Assembly: GCF_024701375.2 (NCBI RefSeq)
Contig: NZ_CP113910.1
Location: 2,604,001 to 2,668,000, forward strand
Source: Streptomyces sp. KMM 9044
Lineage (GTDB): Bacteria; Actinomycetota; Actinomycetes; Streptomycetales; Streptomycetaceae
Direction of reading: 5' to 3'
DNA length: 64,000 nt
Made by a program: the position numbers and the translations under genes. Positions 40,458 to 49,121 of this stretch are shown piece after piece; position 1 is the first letter of the stretch; every line of letters begins with the position of its first letter. A model generated the notes under the pieces. That model was not told the DNA's origin and did not search any database. It saw only the letters and a program-made list of their open reading frames with translations.

Positions 40458-40906
40458 CGCGGACACCTCCGCGGGCCCGAGGCCCTGCCGGGCGCCGGCG
40501 CGCGGCGCGCTCCAGCACCGCACGGCCGCGTACGCGCGACGTGCGCGTCCGCCACCGGCGGTACCGCCGGTGGCTGCCGGTCGCCAGGCGCCTGCCGGGT
40601 GCGGGGCGGGCCGGTGGCGGACGACGTCCGTCGGACACCCGGAGCGGGCCGGCGGGACCCCGACCCCGGCTGCGGGACACGGTGGGCGGTACGGACGCCT
40701 CCAGGCACCGGGATACCACGACCTCACTGCCGGGCACGCGAGGCGCGCCTCGGCGGACGACGCCCCGGAGCGGGCCGGCGGGATCCCGGCCAGGGGGCCG
40801 CGTCGGCCGGTGGGGCGCGAAGTCAGGGCGGCGGGGCGGGGGCGCCCCTGCGACACGGGCCACCGTGTGACAGGGGCCCGCGGGGTGCCGCCGCCCACGC
40901 GTGCTG

Positions 40907-40940
40907 CCGCGTGGCCCTCCGGTACCGGAGGGCCACGCGG
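40907..40940. terminator. 34-bp perfect palindrome terminator
   Basis: Two 17-nt arms meet without a spacer (centre GGTACC) right against the stop of the 85-residue membrane gene, between convergent genes. The rest of the gap (40458-40906) is GC-rich with no gene; it holds a roughly 18-bp direct repeat around GAGCGGGCCGGCGGGA at about 40645 and 40771. Confidence 0.75.
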
Positions 40941-40941
40941 A

Positions 40942-41199
40942 TCAGCCCTGCTTCTTGCCTGCCGTGTCGGCGGTCGGCTGCCCGGCCTTCCCGGGTTCTG
41001 CCGCCCGGGGCCCCGGCTCGGCGAAGTCGACCCGGTTCATGTGCCGGTTCATCGACTTCATCAGACCCCAGACCGCCAGGGCCATCACCGCGAACACGAC
41101 GAAGCCGAGGACACCGGGGGAGACCTTGTCCTCGTCGAGCTCGGCGAGGGTGACCAGGTGGCTCATTGCCAGGTGTGCGCTTGCGCTCATGTCAGGCAT
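40942..41199 (-). CDS. small single-helix membrane protein
   Basis: The product of up to 85 residues has one membrane helix (VLGFVVFAVMALAVWGLMKSM) followed by a charged Pro/Gly tail. Starts at 41199, 41190 and 41166 are possible; the first two overlap or adjoin the mca stop, so the gene is coupled to mca. I do not know a function. Its place behind mca is a common Streptomyces arrangement as far as I recall. Confidence 0.75.
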   Translation of the reverse strand: MPDMSASAHLAMSHLVTLAELDEDKVSPGVLGFVVFAVMALAVWGLMKSMNRHMNRVDFAEPGPRAAEPGKAGQPTADTAGKKQG

Positions 41200-42073
41200 T
41201 GTCGCGGATGCCCGCGAAGAGGTCGTCCTCGGGGAGGGAGGTATCGACGAGGGACTTCGCCAGCTCGTACTCCTCGGTGGGCCAGACCTCCTTCTGGACG
41301 CCCATCGGGATCCGGAACCAGCCGCCGTCGGGGTCGATCTGCGTGGCGTGCGCGATCAGGGCCTTGTCACGGATCTCGAAGAAGTCCGCGCACGGAACGT
41401 GCGTGGTGAGCGTGCGCTCCTTGCGCTCGAACTCCGCCCAGCCCTCGAGCCAGTCCCCGTACGGCGACTCCAGGCCGCGGTCCAGCAGCGCCTGGTGCAG
41501 CATCTCGATGCGGGGGCGGTTGAAACCCTGGTTGTAGTAGACCTTCAACGGCTGGAAGACCGGGCCGAACTCGTCCTCCGGGTACGCCCCGGTGTCCGCC
41601 GCCCCCTCGAAGGCCACCATCGTGATCTTGTGGGTCATGATGTGGTCGGGGTGCGGGTAGCCGCCGTTCTCGTCGTAGGTGGTGATCACCTGGGGACGGA
41701 ACGCGCGGATCTTCCGCACCAGCTCCCCGGCCGCCGTGTCCACGTCCTGAAGGGCGAAGCAGCCCTCGGGCAGCGGGGGCAGCGGGTCGCCCTCGGGCAG
41801 ACCGGAGTCGACGAAGCCGAGCCATTCCTGCTTCACCCCGAGGATCTCCCGGGCCTCGTCCATCTCCTTCCTGCGCACCTCGTGGATGTTCTCCTCGATG
41901 TACGGATCGCCCTGCAGTCTGGGGTTGAGGATGGAGCCGCGCTCCCCGCCCGTGCAGGTCACGACCAGCACGTCCACCCCCTCGGACACGTACTTCGCCA
42001 TGGTGGCCGCGCCCTTGCTCGACTCGTCGTCGGGGTGGGCGTGCACGGCCATCAGTCGCAACTGATCAGTCAA
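41192..42073 (-). CDS. mca: mycothiol S-conjugate amidase
   Basis: The 293-residue zinc amidase cleaves mycothiol conjugates of toxins into a mercapturic acid and GlcN-inositol. It has the LmbE/MshB fold with metal motif AVHAHPDDESS and YPHPDHIMTH. Its length and the tail PTEEYELAKSLVD match Mca rather than MshB. The start appears to be TTG 42073 with GAGG about 8 nt upstream. Presence of Mca marks the host as an actinomycete that makes mycothiol. Confidence 0.95.
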   Translation of the reverse strand: MTDQLRLMAVHAHPDDESSKGAATMAKYVSEGVDVLVVTCTGGERGSILNPRLQGDPYIEENIHEVRRKEMDEAREILGVKQEWLGFVDSGLPEGDPLPPLPEGCFALQDVDTAAGELVRKIRAFRPQVITTYDENGGYPHPDHIMTHKITMVAFEGAADTGAYPEDEFGPVFQPLKVYYNQGFNRPRIEMLHQALLDRGLESPYGDWLEGWAEFERKERTLTTHVPCADFFEIRDKALIAHATQIDPDGGWFRIPMGVQKEVWPTEEYELAKSLVDTSLPEDDLFAGIRDNA

Positions 42074-42200
42074 GACTCATTCCTCAAGTCGGCAAGTCGT
42101 CAGGCGCCCCGCGCATCCGGCACGCGATCCACCGGCGGTCGCCCCGTGGGAGGTGTTCCCCGGGCGCCCCGGTGGGGTGGCGGTCGGGCGGTGGGCGGAA

Positions 42201-42222
42201 GGCTTCTATAGTGACCGAAGCC
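42201..42222. promoter_or_regulatory. inverted repeat holding a candidate -10
   Basis: GGCTTC and GAAGCC flank a 10-nt spacer that contains TATAGT (42207-42212). It lies 85 bp before the DUF4307 gene in the divergent gap with mca. No good -35 is visible. Confidence 0.35.
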
Positions 42223-42298
42223 AGGGACGAATAATTCCGGAGTCCGCCCCCGAGCCTTGCCGGGAGTACACCGTCCCGTTCCTGCCGAGGAGACGACC

Positions 42299-42697
42299 AT
42301 GAGTACGGCGAGCACGCGACCGCCCGAGGGCCGTTACGGCCTCTCCTCGGACGAACGCGCGGACCGCACTCTCAGGATCGTCGGTGCGGGTCTGGCCGCG
42401 GTCGTGCTCACCCTGCTGGGCTGGTTCGGCCACCACCACGTCGTCCAGAACGAGATCAGCGGTGAGCTGATCGCCTTCGACGTCTCGAAGACCGAGGTGC
42501 GGGTGCGTCTGGAGGTCCACAAGGACGCCGGCGTCGAGGGCTACTGCACGGTGCGCTCGCAGGCCGAGGACGGTGCCGAGGTGGGCCGCGCCGACTTCCG
42601 CTTCGGCAGGGACGACACCCGCGTCGACAAGGTCGTCACGCTGCGCACGACGTCCCCGGGCACCTCGGCCGAGCTCGTCGGCTGCCACGCCGGCTAG
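42299..42697 (+). CDS. DUF4307 membrane protein
   Basis: The protein of about 132 residues has a charged cytosolic start, one membrane helix (VGAGLAAVVLTLLGWFG) and an outer domain (VSKTEVRVRLEVHKDAG, CTVRSQAEDG, ELVGCHAG) with two cysteines. This matches the actinobacterial DUF4307 family, of unknown role. ATG 42299 has GAGGAGA upstream. It often sits between mca and greA, as here. Confidence 0.88.
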   Translation: MSTASTRPPEGRYGLSSDERADRTLRIVGAGLAAVVLTLLGWFGHHHVVQNEISGELIAFDVSKTEVRVRLEVHKDAGVEGYCTVRSQAEDGAEVGRADFRFGRDDTRVDKVVTLRTTSPGTSAELVGCHAG

Positions 42698-42884
42698 AGC
42701 CGGCCCGACCGGACCGGTAGTGCGAGAAATACTGAGTCGCTGACCTGCGGGAACAGGATTGTCGCGGCTTATGTCCTCCCTCTTCCACCGCTGAATTGTT
42801 AGGCTCGTGGTTTCGCCCATCCGTGGAGGAACATCCTTCAGGGAGGGCGAGCTTTGCATTCCCACGTACCTACGAGGAGCACCA

Positions 42885-43382
42885 GTGACCCAGACCAGCG
42901 AGAACGTCACCTGGCTGACCCAGGAGGCGTACAACAAGCTCAAGGACGAGCTTGAGTACCTTACTGGTCCCGCGCGTACGGAGATCTCCGCCAAGATCGC
43001 CGCCGCGCGCGAGGAGGGCGACCTGCGGGAGAACGGCGGGTACCACGCGGCCAAGGAGGAGCAGGGCAAACAGGAGCTCCGCGTGCGGCAGCTCACCCAG
43101 CTCCTCGAAAACGCCAAGGTCGGTGAGGCGCCGGCGGCCGACGGTTCGGTGGCGCCCGGCACGGTCGTCACGATCGCCTTCGACGGCGACGAGGACGACA
43201 CGCTGACCTTCCTCCTCGCCTCGCGTGAATACGCGAGCGGGGACATCGAGACGTACTCACCGCAGTCCCCGCTGGGTGCCGGGGTCAACGGCCACAGGGT
43301 CGGCGAGGACGCGGAGTACGAGCTGCCGAACGGCAGGAAGGCCTCGGTGAAGATCCTCAGGGCCGAGCCGTACGACGGCTGA
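42885..43382 (+). CDS. greA: transcription elongation factor GreA
   Basis: The 165-residue RNA polymerase factor rescues backtracked complexes by stimulating transcript cleavage. The coiled coil (WLTQEAYNKLKDELEYL to AKIAAAREEGDLRENGGYH) ends in the tip with DLRENG, where Asp and Glu act in the polymerase channel. A C-terminal FKBP-like domain follows (YELPNGRKASVKIL). GTG 42885 has GAGGAG at 7 nt. Upstream frame to 42807 is leader. Confidence 0.96.
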   Translation: MTQTSENVTWLTQEAYNKLKDELEYLTGPARTEISAKIAAAREEGDLRENGGYHAAKEEQGKQELRVRQLTQLLENAKVGEAPAADGSVAPGTVVTIAFDGDEDDTLTFLLASREYASGDIETYSPQSPLGAGVNGHRVGEDAEYELPNGRKASVKILRAEPYDG

Positions 43383-43527
43383 CTCCGGCCGGCTCCACCC
43401 TGCGCGTCCGCACGACCGGGACTCCGCACGCCGGAACTCCGTATTCCGGGACTCCGCGCGCGGCGCGCTTCCGACCGGCCCCCGGCAGTCCTCCCCGACA
43501 GGGAGGCTGCCAGGGGCTTTGTCGTGC

Positions 43528-43677
43528 CGTCGGACTCTGCTGCGCAATTACCCGGCGTGATGACGCCGTGCCGATACGGCCTTCAGAGCGCGTCGCAGAT
43601 GCAGGCAGGCCGGGCGCGGCCGAGCCCGGAAAGCACGGCACGTGATCGCTCGCCGAATGGAGCAGCAGAGTCCCGTC
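43528..43677. mobile_element. MITE-like element 1 (142 bp)
   Basis: Ends GGACTCTGCTGCGCAATT (43532-43549) and its inverse AATGGAGCAGCAGAGTCC (43656-43673) enclose 142 bp with no gene. The element is flanked by CGTC on both sides (43528-43531 and 43674-43677). Terminal inverted repeats plus a short direct repeat are the mark of a non-autonomous transposable element. No transposase with such ends is in the window. Confidence 0.6.
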
Positions 43678-43824
43678 GGACTCTGCTGCTCCATTCGAGG
43701 GAGGGGCACGCACCGCATCCGAGAGGGGCCGGCCGGGGCCGGACCGCCTCCTCGCGAGGCCCGTTCCCTGCGCCCCGTCGACGGGCCGGCGTCACTCTCC
43801 GCAATGGAGCAACAGAGTCCCGTC
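43674..43824. mobile_element. MITE-like element 2 (143 bp), abutting element 1
   Basis: Ends GGACTCTGCTGCTCCATT (43678-43695) and AATGGAGCAACAGAGTCC (43803-43820) enclose 143 bp. CGTC flanks both sides, and the left copy is shared with element 1. Its interior is not alike in sequence to that of element 1. The joint between the two forms a perfect 19-bp stem with CGTC loop (43655-43696), which may also stop transcription from greA and ilvA. Confidence 0.6.
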
Positions 43825-43838
43825 GGGCCGGATCGAGG

Positions 43839-45068
43839 TCAGCCGATGACCGTGTAGCCCGCGTCGCGCAGGACCCGGTCGACCTCGGTGCGGTGCGCCG
43901 GGCCCTTCGTCTCGAGGTGCACCTCGACCTCCACCTCCGTGAGCCCGAGCCGGGGGTCGGTCCGTACATGGCTCACGTCCAGGACGTTGGCGTCGGCCAC
44001 CGACAAGGCCCCGAGAAGCATCGCGAGGGCGCCCGGCCGGTCCGGCAGACGCAGCCGTACGGCCAGGTAGCGGCCCTGCGCGGCCATGCCGTGCCGCAGC
44101 ACCCGCTCCATCAGCACCGGGTCGACGTTGCCGCCGGACAGCACGGCGACGACCGGTCCCTCGAAGGCGTCGGGGCGGCTCAGCAGCGCCGCGACCGGGC
44201 TCGCCCCGGCCGGCTCCACGACCAGCTTGGCCCGCTCCAGGCACAGCAGCAGCGCGGCCGACAGCTCGCCCTCGGTGACGGTGCGGACCTCGTCCACCAG
44301 CTCGCCGACGATCCCGAACGGCACGTCGCCGGGCCGCCCCACCTTGATGCCGTCGGCCATCGTCGCCGGGTCGCGCACCGACACCGGGTGCCCGGCGGCC
44401 AGCGAGGGCGGGTACGCGGCCGCGCCCTCCGCCTGCACCCCGATGATCCGTACGTCCGGCCGCAGCGCCTTCACCGCGACCGCGATCCCGGCGACCAGCC
44501 CGCCGCCGCCGGCACCGACGACGATCGTGCGCGCCTCCGGGCACTGCTCCAGGATCTCCAGGCCCACGGTGCCCTGGCCGGCGATGATGTCGGGGTGGTC
44601 GAAGGGATGGATGAACACGGCGCCCGTCTCGGCCGCGTACTCCTCGGCGGCGGCCAGCGCCTCGTCGACCACCTGGCCGTGCAGACGCACCTCGGCTCCG
44701 TACTCCCGGGTGGCGCTGATCTTCGGCAGTGGGGCGCCCTTCGGCATGAACACCGTCGCACCCACCCCGAGCAGCGAGGACGCGAGCGCGACGCCCTGCG
44801 CGTGGTTTCCGGCACTCGCGGCGACGACACCGGCGGCGCGCTGCTCGGGCAGCAGCCCGGCGATCCGGACGTACGCGCCGCGCAGCTTGAACGACCCCGT
44901 CCGTTGGAGGTTCTCGCACTTCAGGTGCACCGGGGTGCCCACCGTGCGGGACAGGTACCTGCTGCTCTCCATCGCGGTCATCCGCGCGACGCCCTGGAGC
45001 ATCTTCCGGGCACCGCGTACGTCATCGAGGGTGACGGTGCGCAAGGAGTCAGCCGTGCCGTAGCTCAT
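43839..45068 (-). CDS. ilvA: threonine ammonia-lyase with ACT domain
   Basis: The 409-residue PLP enzyme turns threonine into 2-oxobutanoate and ammonia. PLP Lys is residue 61 in RTGSFKLRGA; the Gly-rich phosphate loop is VGAGGGGLVAG. A single C-terminal ACT-type domain (about 325-409) may bind a regulatory amino acid. It is shorter than E. coli IlvA, which has two such domains, and fits the short biosynthetic or catabolic type. ATG 45068 gives the conserved start. It is divergent from the MarR gene. Confidence 0.93.
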   Translation of the reverse strand: MSYGTADSLRTVTLDDVRGARKMLQGVARMTAMESSRYLSRTVGTPVHLKCENLQRTGSFKLRGAYVRIAGLLPEQRAAGVVAASAGNHAQGVALASSLLGVGATVFMPKGAPLPKISATREYGAEVRLHGQVVDEALAAAEEYAAETGAVFIHPFDHPDIIAGQGTVGLEILEQCPEARTIVVGAGGGGLVAGIAVAVKALRPDVRIIGVQAEGAAAYPPSLAAGHPVSVRDPATMADGIKVGRPGDVPFGIVGELVDEVRTVTEGELSAALLLCLERAKLVVEPAGASPVAALLSRPDAFEGPVVAVLSGGNVDPVLMERVLRHGMAAQGRYLAVRLRLPDRPGALAMLLGALSVADANVLDVSHVRTDPRLGLTEVEVEVHLETKGPAHRTEVDRVLRDAGYTVIG

Positions 45069-45213
45069 GCCTCCAGCATCGCAGTTCACGGGAGACGGGC
45101 GAACGCGGTGACCCACGGGTGGACCCGGCTTTGCGAAGCGTCGGTACGGCCTGCCTCCCGGCCGCGTACCCTGTCCCCCAATCAGCAGCCCTTCACGAAG
45201 TGAGCCTCCGGCC

Positions 45214-45738
45214 ATGCCCACAACACCTGACATGTCGATGGACATGACGACCGTCGGTGACCCCGGCCTCCTCGAAAAGCTGCAGCACGAGGTGGCGCTG
45301 TTCGCCCGCCGCGCCGAACAGACCCGGCTCGGCGGCGTCGGCCAGGTGCGCAACTCCATGGACCGCGCCGCCTATCTGCTGCTCAACCGCCTGGACAACG
45401 AAGGCCCTATGGGGGTCAAGGCGCTCGCAGCGAGCATGGGCATCGACTCGTCGACGGTCACCCGCCAGGTGGCACCGCTGGTGGACACCGGTCTGGTGAA
45501 ACGCACCTCGCACCCCGAGGACGGCCGGGCGGTGGTGCTCCAGCTGTCTCCGCGCGGGCAATCACGTCTGGAGGAAGTCCGTTCCTCACGGCGTCAGCTG
45601 ATGGCCGAACTGACGGAGGACTGGGAGCAGGAGGAGCGCGAGGCGTTCTGCGCGCTCCTCACGCGCTTCAACAGCGCGCTCTCCGCCCGGATGGCGGCAC
45701 CGGACCTGCCGGGGCAGGACGGACGGCCTGCCTCCTGA
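45214..45738 (+). CDS. MarR-family transcriptional regulator
   Basis: The 174-residue winged-helix repressor type has a DNA-binding core LAASMGIDSSTVTRQVAPL and the wing KRTSHPEDGRAVVLQLS, with helical dimer arms at both ends. The ligand is unknown. Nearby targets could be itself or the divergent ilvA, but no clear palindrome is seen in the 145-bp gap. Confidence 0.92.
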   Translation: MPTTPDMSMDMTTVGDPGLLEKLQHEVALFARRAEQTRLGGVGQVRNSMDRAAYLLLNRLDNEGPMGVKALAASMGIDSSTVTRQVAPLVDTGLVKRTSHPEDGRAVVLQLSPRGQSRLEEVRSSRRQLMAELTEDWEQEEREAFCALLTRFNSALSARMAAPDLPGQDGRPAS

Positions 45739-45824
45739 ACTCCCGGGCCGCGCCGTACGGCCCGCCGAGCCGTGCACGGCAGGCGTGGAGAGCGCTGCGC
45801 GGCGTGTGCGGGGCGCGCGTCTTC

Positions 45825-45858
45825 GGTGCGGAGCCGCCGTCGGGGGCGGCTCCGCACC
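45825..45858. terminator. hairpin between MarR and cystathionine synthase genes
   Basis: A perfect 14-bp stem (45825-45838 with 45845-45858) with a 6-nt loop lies in the convergent gap, 32 bp from the cystathionine gamma-synthase stop. Confidence 0.75.
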
Positions 45859-45889
45859 ATGGGCGGGGCAGGGCCTGGGCGGCAGGTCC

Positions 45890-47047
45890 TCAGCGGCCGA
45901 GCGCCTGCTGGAGGTCCGCGAGCAGGTCCTCGATGTTCTCGATGCCGACGGAGAGGCGGACCAGGTCGGCGGGGACCTCGAGGGCGGAGCCCGCGACGGA
46001 CGCGTGCGTCATGCGCCCGGGGTGCTCGATCAGCGACTCGACGCCGCCAAGGGACTCGCCGAGCGTGAACACCCTGGCCCGGTTGCAGACCTCGACGGCC
46101 GCCTCCTCGCCGCCCTCCACACGGAAGGAGACCATGCCGCCGAAGGACCGCATCTGCTTGGCGGCGACCTCGTGGCCGGGGTGCTCGGGCAGCCCCGGGT
46201 AAAGGACACTCGTCACACGCGCGTGCCTGCTGAGCATGTCGGCGACCTTGGTGGCGTTCTCGCTGTGCCGGTCCATACGCACGGAGAGCGTCTTGGCGCC
46301 ACGCAGTACCAGCCAGGAGTCGAACGGTCCGGCGACCGCGCCCATCGCGTTCTGGTGGTAGGCCAGCTCCTCGCCGAGCTCCGCGTCCCCCGTGATCAGG
46401 GCGCCGCCGACGACGTCCGAGTGGCCGCCCATGTACTTGGTCAGGGAGTGCACGACGACGTCCGCGCCGAGCGCGAGCGGCTGCTGGAGGTACGGGGTGG
46501 CGAAGGTGTTGTCGACGACGAGGCGGGCGCCCGCGTCCCGGGCGACCTGGGCGACGGCGGCGATGTCGGTGATGCCGAGCAGGGGGTTGGAGGGGGTCTC
46601 CACCCATACCGCCCTGGTCTTCGGGGTGAGGGCGGCCCGGACGGCGGCCGGGTCGCTGGTGTCGGCCACCGACCACTCCACACCCCAGCGGGCGACCACC
46701 TTGGCGAACAGGCGGAACGTGCCGCCGTAGGCGTCGTCCGGGATCACCACGTGGTCGCCGGGGGCGAGCAGCGTACGCAGCAGGCAGTCCTCTGCCGCCA
46801 GCCCCGACGCGAACGCGAGGCCGCGGCGGCCGCCCTCCAGGGCCGCGAGGTTCTCCTCCAGCGCGGTCCTGGTCGGGTTGGCGCTGCGGCTGTACTCGTA
46901 GCCGCCGCGCAGACCGCCGACACCGTCCTGCTTGTACGTGGACACCTGGTAGATCGGCGGGACGACCGCGCCCGTCAGGGGGTCGGCCGTGTTGCCCGCG
47001 TGGATCGCGAGCGTCTCGAAGTGCTGGCTGATGTGCGTGTCGCTCAT
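45890..47047 (-). CDS. metB: cystathionine gamma-synthase
   Basis: The 385-residue fold-I PLP enzyme of the Cys/Met metabolism family joins an activated homoserine with cysteine to make cystathionine. PLP Lys is residue 204 in VVHSLTKYMGGHSD; YEYSRSANPTR and LGESLGGVESLIEHP are family blocks. The close cystathionine gamma-lyase cannot be fully excluded from sequence alone. The divergent gap of 105 bp is too short for a SAM riboswitch. Confidence 0.92.
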   Translation of the reverse strand: MSDTHISQHFETLAIHAGNTADPLTGAVVPPIYQVSTYKQDGVGGLRGGYEYSRSANPTRTALEENLAALEGGRRGLAFASGLAAEDCLLRTLLAPGDHVVIPDDAYGGTFRLFAKVVARWGVEWSVADTSDPAAVRAALTPKTRAVWVETPSNPLLGITDIAAVAQVARDAGARLVVDNTFATPYLQQPLALGADVVVHSLTKYMGGHSDVVGGALITGDAELGEELAYHQNAMGAVAGPFDSWLVLRGAKTLSVRMDRHSENATKVADMLSRHARVTSVLYPGLPEHPGHEVAAKQMRSFGGMVSFRVEGGEEAAVEVCNRARVFTLGESLGGVESLIEHPGRMTHASVAGSALEVPADLVRLSVGIENIEDLLADLQQALGR

Positions 47048-47152
47048 GTGTACCGAGGGTAGTCCGCCCGCGCCCCGATGGCGGGAGTCGAGTTGTCCAC
47101 AGGTCCGGCACCACATTGGCCAATTGTCGGCGCGATCTGGTTCGCTTGGTGC

Positions 47153-48274
47153 ATGGAGATTCTCTTGGTCCTGCTCGCGGTGGTCATGATCGGCTTCGTG
47201 GTGCTGTCGTTCCTGAGGCGCGGGCGCGGCGGGATCACGCAGGTACCGGCCGGACACCCCGACGCGGCGGACCCGGCCGGGTACGGCTTCGCCCTCGAGG
47301 AGGAGCTGGACGTCCGTATGCCCGGCCCCGACCAGGACCTGCTGGACGTCCTGGACCTGGTGCAGCGCACCCAGGACTACCGCGGGGCCCAGCAGTTGCT
47401 GGCCGGCACCGAGGCGACGGGCGAGCTGCGCTGGCAGCGCGTGCAGGCCTTCGCGGGCGCCGCCTCCCTGGAGCTCACCGCGCGGCCCGGCGGGGCGGCC
47501 GGTGGGTCCCCGGGCGGCCAGTGGCTGCGGGTGTGGCGCGCGGAGGCACCCAAGGACGCGGGCGGCGCGGCGGTGCACGCCGAGTTCCTGGTGCAGCAGG
47601 CGTGGCGTACGGCAGCGCCCGGGACGGACGAGTTCCGGATCATCATGGAGGAGGCGAAGGCGGCATGCGGCGAGGCCGCGCTGCTGGCCCCAGGTGACCC
47701 GGTCCCGTACATCGTGGAGCTGTCGGTGGCCCGCGGACTGGCCTACGAGCGGGCGGACTTCGAGCAGGTCTGGCTGAAGATCCTGGACCGCGCGCCGGCC
47801 CACATGGGCGCGCACCTGGCCGCGCTGCACTACTGGTGCGAGAAGTGGCACGGCTCGCGGGAGCTGGCGCACTCGTTCGCGGAGGCCGCGGCGGCACGGG
47901 CTCCGCAGGGGTCGCTGCTGGCCGCGATGCCCCTGTTCGCCGTGTTCGAGCACCTGCCGGAGGTGAACCTGGTCAGCGGTTTCCACCAGAGCCAGGTGGT
48001 GACGAAGGCGGTCCACGGCGCGCTGCACGCGGTGCACGCGACCCGCCCGGACGACCCGATGGCGGCGCATGTCCGGCATCTGCTGGTCTTCTTCCTGGTC
48101 CGCGGTGAGCGCTGGGCGGAGGCCATGGACCAGCTGATACACATCGACGGCCACGTCGGCGCGCTCCCCTGGACCCTGTCCCCCGATCCCGCCGCGGAGT
48201 TCGCGGTCTACCGGGCCCTGGCGGTCGCGGGGTACGAGGCCAACGGCGGCAGCCCGGCGACCCTGCCGCCGTGA
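47153..48274 (+). CDS. membrane-anchored helical protein of unknown function
   Basis: The product of about 373 residues starts with one membrane helix (MEILLVLLAVVMIGFVVLSF) and continues as an Ala-rich, helical cytosolic domain with TPR-like helix pairs (LDLVQRTQDYRGAQQLLAG, ARGLAYERADFEQVWLKIL). I know no function. It is common for such genes to sit beside the cystathionine synthase gene in streptomycetes, but no link is shown. ATG 47153 gives the sensible start. Confidence 0.78.
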   Translation: MEILLVLLAVVMIGFVVLSFLRRGRGGITQVPAGHPDAADPAGYGFALEEELDVRMPGPDQDLLDVLDLVQRTQDYRGAQQLLAGTEATGELRWQRVQAFAGAASLELTARPGGAAGGSPGGQWLRVWRAEAPKDAGGAAVHAEFLVQQAWRTAAPGTDEFRIIMEEAKAACGEAALLAPGDPVPYIVELSVARGLAYERADFEQVWLKILDRAPAHMGAHLAALHYWCEKWHGSRELAHSFAEAAAARAPQGSLLAAMPLFAVFEHLPEVNLVSGFHQSQVVTKAVHGALHAVHATRPDDPMAAHVRHLLVFFLVRGERWAEAMDQLIHIDGHVGALPWTLSPDPAAEFAVYRALAVAGYEANGGSPATLPP

Positions 48275-48325
48275 CCACGGCGGACGCCGACCGATCCGGG
48301 CTCCGGGGCGCGCCGTGTCCGCGGG

Positions 48326-49009
48326 TCAGGCACCCGCGTTCTCCCTGACCGTGACACGGCCCTTGCGGATGGTCGCCACGCGCGGGGCCTGCTTCGCCAG
48401 GGTCGAGTCGTGGGTGACCATGACGAAGGTGAGCCCGAGCTCCTTCCACATCCGGATCAGTACGTCCATGATCTCGTCGCGCATCGACTCGTCGAGGTTT
48501 CCGGTGGGCTCGTCGGCGAGCAGCACCTTCGGTTCCTTCACCAGCGCCCGGGCGATGGCCACCCGCTGCTGCTGCCCCCCGGACATCTCGGCGGGCAGGT
48601 GCCCGAGCCGCTCGCCGAGCCCGACCGCGGCCAGTGCCTCGGCGGCCTTCTCGCGGCGCTCCTTCGTCTTCACCCCGAGCGGGACGAGCGCGGTCTCGAC
48701 GTTCTCCTGCGCGGTGAGGGTCGGGATCAGGTTGAAGGACTGGAAGACGAAGCCGATGCTCTCGCCGCGCACCCGGGTGAGCCGGGCCTCCGGCAGCTTG
48801 GCCAGGTCGGTGCCGTCGAGGAGGATCTCGCCGGAGCTGGGGTGGTCCAGTCCGCCGAGCATCTGCAGCAGTGTGGACTTGCCGCCGCCGGTGGGGCCCT
48901 GGATGACGAGCCGGTCGCCGTCGGGGATCGTCAGGTCGATGCCGTCGAGGGCGTGGACGGTGTCCTTACCCCGGGTGTAGCGCCGGGTGACGCCTTTGAG
49001 TTCGTACAT
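48326..49009 (-). CDS. MacB-like ABC transporter ATPase
   Basis: The 227-residue ATPase of the MacB/LolD class has Walker A QGPTGGGKSTL, Q-loop FVFQSFNLIP, signature MSGGQQQRVAIARAL, Walker B VLLADEPTGNLD and the switch His in VTHDS. It works with the FtsX-like permease encoded just upstream. A strong hairpin in the 112-bp gap separates the two genes. The substrate is unknown. Confidence 0.94.
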   Translation of the reverse strand: MYELKGVTRRYTRGKDTVHALDGIDLTIPDGDRLVIQGPTGGGKSTLLQMLGGLDHPSSGEILLDGTDLAKLPEARLTRVRGESIGFVFQSFNLIPTLTAQENVETALVPLGVKTKERREKAAEALAAVGLGERLGHLPAEMSGGQQQRVAIARALVKEPKVLLADEPTGNLDESMRDEIMDVLIRMWKELGLTFVMVTHDSTLAKQAPRVATIRKGRVTVRENAGA

Positions 49010-49075
49010 GGGTCAACTCCTTTATTGCGGTACGAGAGTGAGGGCCCGTCGGCAGCGGGACGGAGCCCCGCGATG

Positions 49076-49103
49076 CCGTCAGCGGCGCCGGCGCCGCTGA
49101 CGG
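49076..49103. terminator. 28-bp perfect palindrome inside ABC operon
   Basis: Two 14-nt arms (centre GCCGGC) lie after the permease stop and before the ATPase start. It may end or attenuate transcription between the genes, or stabilise the permease message. Confidence 0.55.
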
Positions 49104-49121
49104 TCCCGGCGCCGGGCGGCT

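Noticed and set aside
43528..43824. CRISPR-like array from the repeated 18-mers
   Set aside because: Repeats are inverted in pairs, only four copies, 140-bp spacing in units, and no cas genes.
47048..47152. SAM riboswitch before cystathionine gamma-synthase
   Set aside because: The divergent gap is only 105 bp and shows no aptamer-like pairing.
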